Origin: Amanita rubescens
Taxonomy: Eukaryota > Basidiomycota > Agaricomycetes > Agaricales > Amanitaceae
DNA length: 64,000 bases
Assembly: GCA_015039365.1 (NCBI GenBank)
Contig: WION01000194.1
Location: 1 to 64,000, forward strand
Direction: 5' to 3'
This document shows, piece after piece, positions 56,204 through 64,000 of the stretch. The position numbers and the translations under genes are program-made. The stretch's first letter is position 1. Every line of letters begins with the position of its first letter. The notes below the pieces were generated by a model. That model searched no databases. It saw only the letters and a list, made by a program, of their open reading frames with translations, and was not told the DNA's origin.

Positions 56204-56314
56204 AGCCCTGGAGCTACTAGGTGAGATATATTGAATGGTCATTGACTTGCACGCGCCAGCTAAGACTGGTGAATTTTTATAGCACTCCATCCAATTCGCG
56301 CGATTCTACAAATG

Positions 56315-56430
56315 TACATATAGGAGTAGCCTCGATACTGTGATACATTTTTCATACGAACGTAACATGTAAAAATTAGACAGACGTATGTGATTGAAAT
56401 GTGGGAAGTAAGTAGTTTGCTAAATGCGTT
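56315..56430 (-). pseudogene. Remnant of the antisense gene, after P450 copy 1
   Basis: The block with ggagtagcct and tttttcatacgaacgta matches the 3' end of the minus-strand gene at 59216-59908. Only the 3' portion is recognisable. Confidence 0.5.
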
Positions 56431-56619
56431 GAGAGTAAGTTGCGTTGTCACTTGTCTACCGTGAGATCAAACGAGACCAGCAGTCGCTCGGCCTCCGGCT
56501 CTCCGTGATCTACGTAAATCTCGCTGCTAAAAGGGTTTGGCATCATCATCGATCTTCTCGGATAGGCCGTCCAAAATGCGAATACTACTGTTTCGAAGCT
56601 CAAGGTTGCCGCATAGATA

Positions 56620-56702
56620 CGACTCTGCCGGGTCCCGGTGATGAGTCGAGCCCCTCCTTGACCGTTTTAAAAACGTCTTCTCACCGGTTCTTGTTGAACT
56701 TC
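56620..56702 (+). promoter_or_regulatory. Conserved block upstream of P450 copy 2
   Basis: Contains ttgaccgtttt, aaacgtctt and ggttcttgttgaacttc ending at the ATG. Same order as upstream of copies 1 and 3. Confidence 0.4.
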
Positions 56703-59027
56703 ATGTTATCCTCCGTGATTGAGCTCGCTCCGGTTTGTCTTGCGGTGTGGTTGGTGAGCGTCTTGTATCGCCAATGGACGCTGGTTCGTGGTACTCTGAG
56801 AGATATTGGGTGAGTTGCGGTGGTAGTGTGCCGTCGGGATTGACTTGACGAAGTACTGGCAATGTAGGGATGTACCTGGAAAAGGAATCGCCTGGATACG
56901 CCCAGACAGTATGGCTTCGATGGTTGCTGCACCTTGGTTCCCCAGGCCTGGTCATATAGGTCACTATTTTGGAAAGTTCTCAGGTATGTTACTTGGTATC
57001 CAAGACTCGGACTTGAAGAGTGTTGCATGCTGATGCTAAATATCAAATGCAGTGTTCAAAAAGTACGGAACGACGTGTTTGTCATCTGTGTCTTTCTGGT
57101 CATCTATTCCGGTTTATTTTGTATCTGATGCTGATGCGTTTCGAGTTATCAACAATGAGCGAGGGGTATTTGGGAAGGATGTCGAGAGGGTGAGTGACGT
57201 CAAGATGTTTGGCGATGTGACAATTTTGATCGAATGGAAAGCTCGAGGGGCTCAATATTTATGGAAAAAATATTGTCTCGACAACGGGGAGCGAGTGGAA
57301 AAGGCATAGAGTGGTGGTCAGAAGTGCGTTCAATGAGGTAGATCGATCGCCGGTACCCGTTTGGTTATTATATTGATTGACGCACCGATCTTTAGGCCAA
57401 CAACTCGCACGTATGGGCAGAAACATGTAGAATCATAAACCAGTGGTTTATCACTGTAGACTCCGAACCGGAACAACCTATCGATTGTTTGAGCGTGTTC
57501 ATGCAGGCATGTCCTTCTGTACCCTGGTTCGGAAACGTAGCTCATGGTGAGAATAAAGATTACATTTCTTGTTATCGCTTCGGCCGGTTTTGGAGCGAGG
57601 ATTGATTTCAACGATTCTCTTGACCTGACCGGCGCACCGGTCATAGACAATGAATATACACCTGGTTCGGCGAAACCGATGTACACCTTCGGAAGCTCCC
57701 TTACAACGGCTGTTCGTGGAATCGGAATCCGCGCTCTGACACCCCTTTTTGCTTACCCCATCGCGAAATACATACGTATCCCGTTCATTTCCCGTATCCT
57801 GGAAGAAACTACGATAAGCTTTGGCTCGCTCAAGATACATATGCAGGATATCATATCTAATGCCCGGGATGAATTGCTCAGTGAACACGCAGAGAAATAC
57901 TGCGAACCTCGAACGGATTTAGACAGGAACAACGACGCGGGCGCGGCTTTGCTAAAGAATCTCGTCCGATCTAATGCAAAGGAATTCGGAAGCGATATGT
58001 TAACAGATGACGAGATTGTGTCCGATACGTTTGTGAGTGGTAACTAGAGCAATTTGTCATCGGGCTGATTTAAAGGTAGGTGTTCCTGCTGGCGGGGCAT
58101 GGTAAGATGTTTTTGCGAACGGTGCTAATGCTAAATGTAATGGTGAAGAAACTACGGCTCGCGTGCTCTGTTTCATGGTTTGTTTGCTCGCTCTGCATCC
58201 CGAAGCACAGGCCAAGGTGTATGCCGAAGCTTGCAAGTTATGGCCAGAGGCACCTTTACTCGGTGCCCCTCCTGTGCGTGTTTCCCTCGGCAGGTAGTAG
58301 AATTACTTAATCACAATTTCAGGAGTATAAAGGCTCATTGCCCCATCTCGTGCGTATTGAACATGCTTTTGTATTGGATTATAGGCAATTCACATGGCCA
58401 GGAATACACCACCGCAGCGTTTTATGAGTCTATGCGTTTATTTTCACCGCCGATTCGACTCATGAGAACTGCCTTTTCGGATACCATCCTTAAAACTCGT
58501 CGGTTCACTACCAACACAGACGGTTCATTAGACAATGTGAAAGCGGTAAACACACCTATCAAGGCCGGGAGCGTGATCATGTTAGATATACACGGGCTGC
58601 ACTATAATCGTAAGTGTTATTTAGATATTAGGACGATTTGGTATGAACCTCAGTGCAGCAATTCACTGGGGTGAAGATGTTGACAAGTTCAAGCCTGAAC
58701 GTTTTATCGACACCGAAACATACAAGTGGCCCCGAGATGCATGTACGTCCATTGACTCTTTTCAATGTCTGACTATAACATTTGGTAGTCTCCGGGTTCT
58801 CTCAAGGCCAGCGGGGCTGCATTGGGGAGCGTTTCGCGGTAACGGAGGCGGTTTGTATTGTTGCTAATTTGGTCCGCCGATACGAAATTTTAGTTCCTGC
58901 CAACTTGGAGTCGAAGCCGAAAGTAGAGCAGGAGAAGGAATTACTAGAGTGTGTACTAAAATTGTCGGTTACCCCAAAGAATGCGCGGGTGCGACTGGCA
59001 AAGAGGGTAACCAAGCGTGGCGCTTAG
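56703..59027 (+). CDS. Cytochrome P450, tandem copy 2
   Basis: Paralog of 53905-56203 with the same exons. N-terminal anchor MLSSVIELAPVCLAVWLVS; then VPGKGIAWIRPDSMASMVA; C-helix SEWKRHRVVVRSAFNE; I-helix LLAGHETTARVL; K-helix YESMRLFSPPIRL; DKFKPERFIDTETYKWP. The heme loop is GFSQGQRGCIGERFAVTEA, so the axial Cys is kept. It ends KRVTKRGA at 59027. Donor and acceptor positions, including the GC-AG intron and the 22-nt intron-like gap, equal those of copy 1. All key P450 motifs are intact, so it should be functional if these introns are spliced. Confidence 0.83.
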
Positions 59028-59215
59028 AGCCCTGAAATTTGGTGAGATACAGTGAAGGACATTGACTTGCACGTACTAAGACTGGCAAATTTTTACTAGT
59101 AAAGCGCTACATCCAATTCGCACGATCCTCCATCGTGCTTCACCGAGTCCAGAAAGAACTCTGGGTTGACATTATCTCCCTCTTTTAGGCAACCAGGGCT
59201 TCTTCGATGCTTCAA

Positions 59216-59908
59216 TTACTCTGAAAGGAGTAGCCTTGATACTGTGATATTTTTCATACGAACGTACCATGTGATTGAAAGTCTGCTGTCAGCTCGAAAT
59301 GCGTTGAGCGTTGTCAATTGCCGCGTACCCCAGTGACGGACTAACTCTTTCTTTGCCACTCTGGTCACCATTTTTCTAGCGACGTTCCCTTGATGCACAC
59401 TGACGTTGATCTGCACAAGCGTATGAAGTCGCAATAGTGGTGCATATACTCCGAAATTCGATTCATCGCAGTTTGAAAGAACGTAAATATACAACCAATC
59501 ATACGAGAGGAGTCCAGAAGCTGAGACTCGAAGGGTTTCTTCGGTGCGTCCATGTGCCAGTACTAAGGTGACGCGCTCTGTATAACCATCTATGATGTAT
59601 CGGCCTGGTTGGGCTTCGTCATCGAGTAAGTCAAAGAATTCTCGGGTGCGGTCAATTTTGAGCCGTAGTAGGAAGTTGTCATCGGGGAGGTCCTTCCTGG
59701 GTGTGCGCAGTGATAGTGCGTAACGCGGGCCGTGTAGGTTGCCAAACGGAGGTTGCACCCTATGACCAGTGGGGATGGCCTGAAAAAAAAATCCATGGCG
59801 CCTCGATCGGTTGTTTGAAACCATCTTGGCAACTTTTTTTACTGTCGGTTCGTCAGCACATTTCTGGCACGATCGTTTAATGCTCGGACTGCGTTCCGTT
59901 GGTGTCAT
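59216..59908 (-). CDS. Hypothetical protein antisense between P450 copies
   Basis: A single uninterrupted frame of 230 codons from the ATG at 59908 to 59216. The middle reads YALSLRTPRKDLPDDNFLL and YIIDGYTERVTLVLAHGRT, the C-terminal part HTLVQINVSVHQGNVARKM. I recognise no domain. It has no signal peptide. Remnants of the same gene follow P450 copies 1 and 3, and its 5' flank recurs at 53455-53610, so it is part of the duplicated unit. The length of the open frame and repeated co-duplication support a real gene; function unknown. Confidence 0.5.
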   Translation of the reverse strand: MTPTERSPSIKRSCQKCADEPTVKKVAKMVSNNRSRRHGFFFQAIPTGHRVQPPFGNLHGPRYALSLRTPRKDLPDDNFLLRLKIDRTREFFDLLDDEAQPGRYIIDGYTERVTLVLAHGRTEETLRVSASGLLSYDWLYIYVLSNCDESNFGVYAPLLRLHTLVQINVSVHQGNVARKMVTRVAKKELVRHWGTRQLTTLNAFRADSRLSITWYVRMKNITVSRLLLSE

Positions 59909-59960
59909 CTGTCCATCAGCGTTGCAACGCGCGGGCGGCGTTATTATGTCACGGCGATGA
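59825..59960. repeat. Duplicate of the left edge of the P450 array
   Basis: Shares tttttactgtc, gcgttccgttggtgtcatc and agcgttgc-acgcgcggg with 53455-53610. It covers the 5' end of the antisense gene. Confidence 0.65.
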
Positions 59961-60199
59961 CAATTGAATATTGAATATTGATTGACCGTAACTAGATCTC
60001 AGTGTCATCTTTATAGTGTACGCTATACTCTGCTATACTGTACGAAGGCTGGTACGTGTTCAAGACCTCCGGCATGTCCGAACCTGGTAACGCTAACTAA
60101 GTTATTTACAGGATGAGTCAACATGCATTGCTAAAAGTGAGTATGACGTCGTCATTTATAGAACTTTCCGAAGATTACAGCATGTAGATCCGAATCTGC

Positions 60200-60281
60200 T
60201 ACTGCGATGCGCGTTTCAGAGACGGCGAGCCCGCACCTTGACCGTTCTTAAACGTCTTCATGGCGGTTCTTGTTTAACTTC
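60200..60281 (+). promoter_or_regulatory. Conserved block upstream of P450 copy 3
   Basis: Contains gatgcgcgtttcagagac, ccttgaccgttctt, aacgtctt and ggttcttgtttaacttc ending just before the ATG, as in copies 1 and 2. Confidence 0.4.
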
Positions 60282-62635
60282 ATGTTATCCTCCGTGATTG
60301 AGCTCGCTCCGGTTTGTCTTGCGGTGTGGTTGGTGAGCGTCTTGTATCGCCAATGGACGCTGGTTCGCGATACTCTGAGAGATATTGGGTGAGTTACAGT
60401 GGTAGTGTGCCGTCGGGATTGACTTGACGAAGTACTGGCAATGTAGGGATGTACCTGGAAAAGGAATCGCCTGGATACGCCCAGACAGTATGGCTTCGAT
60501 GGTTGCTGCACCTTGGTTCCCCAGGCCTGGAGACACAGGTCATTATTTTGGAAAGTTCTCAGGTATGTTACTCGACATCCAAGACTCGGACTTGAAAGAG
60601 TGCTGCATGCTGATGCTATCGCAGTGTTCAAGAAGTACGGAACGACGTGTTTGTCATCGGTTTCTTTCTGGGCATCTACCCCGGTTTATTTTGTATCCGA
60701 TGCTGATGCGTTTCGAGTTATCAACAATGAGCGGGAGGTATTTAAGAAGGATGTCGAGTCGGTGAGTGACATCAGGATTTCTCCAGGGGTGATGTGCCAA
60801 CACTTTTTGATCAAATGGAAAGTTCGAGCCGATCAATGTTTATGGAAAGAATATCGTCTCGACGACGGGGAGTGAGTGGAAAAGGCATAGAACGGTGGTC
60901 AGGAATGCGTTCAATGAGGTAGATCGATCGCCGGTACCCGCTTCGTTATTATATTGATGCTCAGATCTTTAGGCCAATAACGCCTATGTATGGGCAGAAA
61001 CATGTAGAATCATAAACCAGTGGTTTTCTACTGTAGACGCCAGACCGGGACAACATATCGATTGTCTGAGCGTATTCACTCAGGCATGTTTTTCCTCCCC
61101 TATGCATGTTCGGAGAAGTAGCTCACGATGAGAATAAAGATTGCATTTCTCGTTATTGCTTCTGCCGGTTTTGGAGCGAAAATCGATTTCAACGATTCTC
61201 TTGACCTGACCGCTGCGCCGGTCATAGACAAAGAATATACACGCGACTCGGTGAAACCGATGTACACGTTTGGAAGCTCCCTTACGACGGCTGCCCAAGG
61301 AGTCAAAATCCGCGCTCTGACGCCTGCTTTTGCTTACCCAATCGTGAAATACATACGTATCCCATTCATTTCACGCATCCTGGAAGAGACTGTGACAGGC
61401 TTTGGCTCGCTCAAGATGCATATGCAGGAGATTATATCCAATGCCCGGGATGCATTTCTCAGTAAACAAGCTGAGAAAGACTACGGATCCCGATCGAACT
61501 CAGCTAGGAATGATGGCGCGGACGCGGCTTTGCTAAGGAATCTCGTGCAATCTAACATAAACGAGGAATCCGGAGGTTGTAGATTAACGGATGATGAGAT
61601 TGTGTCCGATACATTTGTGAGTGGTAGCTAACGCAATTTCGTCCTTTGCGCTGATTTAGAGGTAGCTCTTCCTGGTAGCGGGCCATGGTAAGATAAAATT
61701 TTCGTGAACGTCGAGGGATCAAGGTGCTAATGCTAAATTTAATTGGAAAGAAACTACGGCTCGCGTGCTCTGTTACATGGTTTGTTTGCTTGCTCTGCAT
61801 CCCGAAGCACAGTCCAAGGTGTATGCCGAAGCTTGCAAGTTATGGCCGGAGGTACCTTCGCTCGATGCACCTCCTGTGCGTGTTTCGCTCAGCAGATGGT
61901 AGACTCAATTGCTTAATCACAATTTCAGGAGTATAAAAACCCATTGTCCCATCTTGTGCGTATCGAACATCCTTTTGCATTGGACTATAGCCGATTCACA
62001 TGGCAGGAATACACCACCGCAGTGTTTTATGAGTCTATGCGTTTATTTTCACCGGTGATTCGACTAATGAAAACGGCCTTTTCGGATACCATCCTCAGAA
62101 CTCGTCGGTTCACTACCAACACAGATGGCTCATTGGACAATGTGGAAGTGGTAAACACACCTATCAAGGCTGGGAGCGTAATGGTGTTAGACATAAACGG
62201 GCTGCATTATAATCGTAAGTGTTATTTATATGCTAGGGCGATTTGGTACAAACATCAATGCAGCAATTCACTGGGGTGAAGATGTTGACAAGTTCAAGCC
62301 TGAACGTTTTATCGACACCGAAACGTACAAGTGGCCCCGAGATGCATGTACGTCCATTAACACGCTTATCAATGTCTTGACTACAACATCGAGTAGTCTC
62401 CGGATTCTCTCAAGGTCAGAGGAGCTGCATTGGGCAGCGTTTCGCGGTAACGGAGGTGACTTGTATTGTTGCTAATTTGGTCCGTCGATATGAAATCTTA
62501 GTTCCTGCCAACTTGGAGTCGAAGCCGAAAATAGAGCAGGAGAAGGAATTATTAGAGTGTGCACTAAATTTGACGATTACCCCAAAGAATGCGCGGGTGC
62601 GACTGAGAAAGAGGGTAACCAAGCGTGGCGCTTAG
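60282..62635 (+). CDS. Cytochrome P450, tandem copy 3
   Basis: ATG 60282, anchor as in copy 2. Exons give VPGKGIAWIRPDSMASMVA, KYGTTCLSSVSFWAS, GSEWKRHRTVVRNAFNE, FLVIASAGFGAKIDFND, I-helix VAGHETTARVLCYMV, K-helix YESMRLFSPVIRL, DKFKPERFIDTETYKWP, and heme loop GFSQGQRSCIGQRFAVTEV. It ends KRVTKRGA at 62635. The intron before the heme exon is about 52 nt (GTACGTCC...). Like its sisters it needs the GC-AG intron and the 22-nt gap to be removed. All catalytic motifs are present. Confidence 0.83.
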
Positions 62636-62894
62636 ACCGCTGGAATTCGGTGAGCGATACTGAAAGGATATTGACTTGCATGTGCTAAGACTGGTGCATT
62701 CTTATAGTACTACATCCAATTCGCGCGATTCCACATCGTCATTCGGCACACACTGCTTGTTTTCTGCTTCACGGAGTCACCAAGAACTTTGGGTCGTTGG
62801 TAATCCCTCATTATCCCGTTGTCTCTTGGGCCAGGCCTTTTCAAATGCTTCATTTGTGTAATGCCCTGCTTCCGAAAGTACATTTGATTGCAAA

Positions 62895-63090
62895 TATACT
62901 ATGATATTTTCCTACGGACGTATCGTGTAAAAATTAGACCCATGAATGTGATTGTAAAGTAGTGACAGAGCCGCAACTCACCCAAAATGCCTCAACGCAT
63001 CTTCCAACCTCACACTCTTTGCCACTCCCGGTTTGTGGCGATCTTCCCTTGATGCCTATCGCGACGTTCAAGAAATTGATGTGCACAAGC
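62895..63090 (-). pseudogene. Remnant of the antisense gene, after P450 copy 3
   Basis: Shares ttgatg-c-atcgcgacg and gtgcacaagcgtataa with the C-terminal part of 59216-59908, but is interrupted and shorter. Confidence 0.5.
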
Positions 63091-63558
63091 GTATAAAATC
63101 GTACTCTGATATTCATTGCAGAATGTAGCGTCTTATATCGTGAAAAAGAACGATGGCAGAACGAATAAACCAATCAATATCACAAGACGGAATCGGCATC
63201 AATGGACAACTGTGCACGCGGAGAAAATTTTCAGTTCATGAGGCTGACAGCGCTGATGCAGATGCGTCACGCTGATCGTACCACATATGGTTCCTGTGAA
63301 CTCTGGACAGTGGACCCTGTTATCTGAGGAGACAGAACATGCATATGGATTGCTTTCCGCCGTTGTGGTTGATACTCGCGTGGGATTACATAGCGATAGT
63401 ACTAAGTGCCGTGTATGTTTTTAATCAAGTGCTTATTCCAATTTCCGAGTCGTCTGATTCTTGTACTCTTTAAGCATTGATAGGGATTTGATGAGATGCC
63501 AACCAAACAGCATCCGAGTCCGTCTTATTAGTGTTCCCGAATAGGACCACCATCGCCC

Positions 63559-64000
63559 ATGTCCTCTGTGCTAAAGATCGTTCCAGCGTTCTTGGTGGTG
63601 TGGCTGATTGGCAAGCTGGTATCGGTTCGAAATGTGCTGAGGGACCTTGGGTGAGTGCCGTCATCGGTATACCGCAAATGAAGAGCCAACAGCAGTGACA
63701 GTGACGTCCCTGGGAAGGCCATCGTCTGGCTACACCCCTTCTACCCAGCTGCCCTCCTCGCAGCGGCTTGGTTCCCCAGGCCAGGAAACATAGGATACTA
63801 TTCGGGCAGGTTCTCGCGTGCGTTCACTTGCCCTCGTTGGCGTCCGGCTGGCTGGGTTTTGTGTAAACAAGGGCGTACTGATCACTTTCGCAGTGTTCAG
63901 GAAATACGGTAGCACCTGCTTATCGTCGGTGTATTTCTGGTCGTCTACTCCGACCTATTTCGTATCCGATGCTGATGCGTTCCGGTTCATCAACAACGAG
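63559..64000 (+). CDS. Cytochrome P450, tandem copy 4, incomplete at window end
   Basis: The ATG at 63559 opens MSSVLKIVPAFLVVWLIGK, a membrane anchor. The next exons give VPGKAIVWLHPFYPAALLA, AWFPRPGNIGYYSGRFS and KYGSTCLSSVYFWSSTPTY, then FVSDADAFRFINNE at the window edge. It is more divergent from copies 1-3 than they are from each other, so it may be the older member. The rest lies outside the window. Confidence 0.75.

Noticed and set aside
53853..62622. Minus-strand open frames across the P450 genes (for example 54566-55138, 57499-57888)
   Set aside because: They mirror P450 exons and have no independent protein similarity.

Overview
The window is nuclear DNA from a filamentous basidiomycete, most likely an Agaricomycete. 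The signs are short (~45-65 nt) spliceosomal introns with CTRAC-like branch sites, a Clp1-like mating-development gene, a NACHT-WD40 NLR with the agaric C-terminus, a Psathyrella-velutina-type FG-GAP lectin, Agaricomycete-type G-domain and kinase-like genes, and tandem P450s. I cannot name the species. Coordinates of spliced genes run from first ATG to last stop; introns were placed by eye.

Layout. (1) 1-11.2 kb: minus-strand cluster of HsbA-like small proteins, arranged as three tandem A+B gene pairs; the first pair is decayed, and relics of other genes lie between. (2) 12.1-18.6 kb: a kinase-like pseudogene, a Clp1-like gene, a locus with two pterin-dehydratase-like half-domains, and a GPI-anchored secreted protein. 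(3) 20.1-25.4 kb: an almost CpG-free segment with a G-domain GTPase gene. It contains a regular array of 24 putative exons (23 of exactly 3 nt), each framed by YAG and GTRAGT-type signals with a ~59 bp period. A ~1 kb non-autonomous DNA transposon follows. (4) 26.7-30.5 kb: a seven-bladed lectin, a flavin-monooxygenase relic and a decayed eIF3a copy. (5) 31-36 kb: an intact NLR (minus strand) whose 14 WD40 repeats are nearly identical. (6) 37.5-43.2 kb: a second HsbA cluster, four plus-strand genes. (7) 44.5-53.2 kb: two tandem DUF1769 genes with a NEDD8 gene between them, a large PH-domain protein, and the PP1 catalytic subunit. (8) 53.4-64 kb: a tandem P450 array (three full copies, a fourth running off the end), each copy followed by an antisense gene or its remnant.

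The region mixes conserved housekeeping genes (NEDD8, PP1, PH protein, DUF1769) with fast-evolving accessory families (HsbA, P450, NLR, lectin, G-domain). The accessory blocks show tandem duplication, partial copies and decay. The strongest candidate for something undescribed is the single-codon micro-exon array at 21.5-23.2 kb. Second is a conserved 22-nt intron-like gap in all three complete P450 paralogs.
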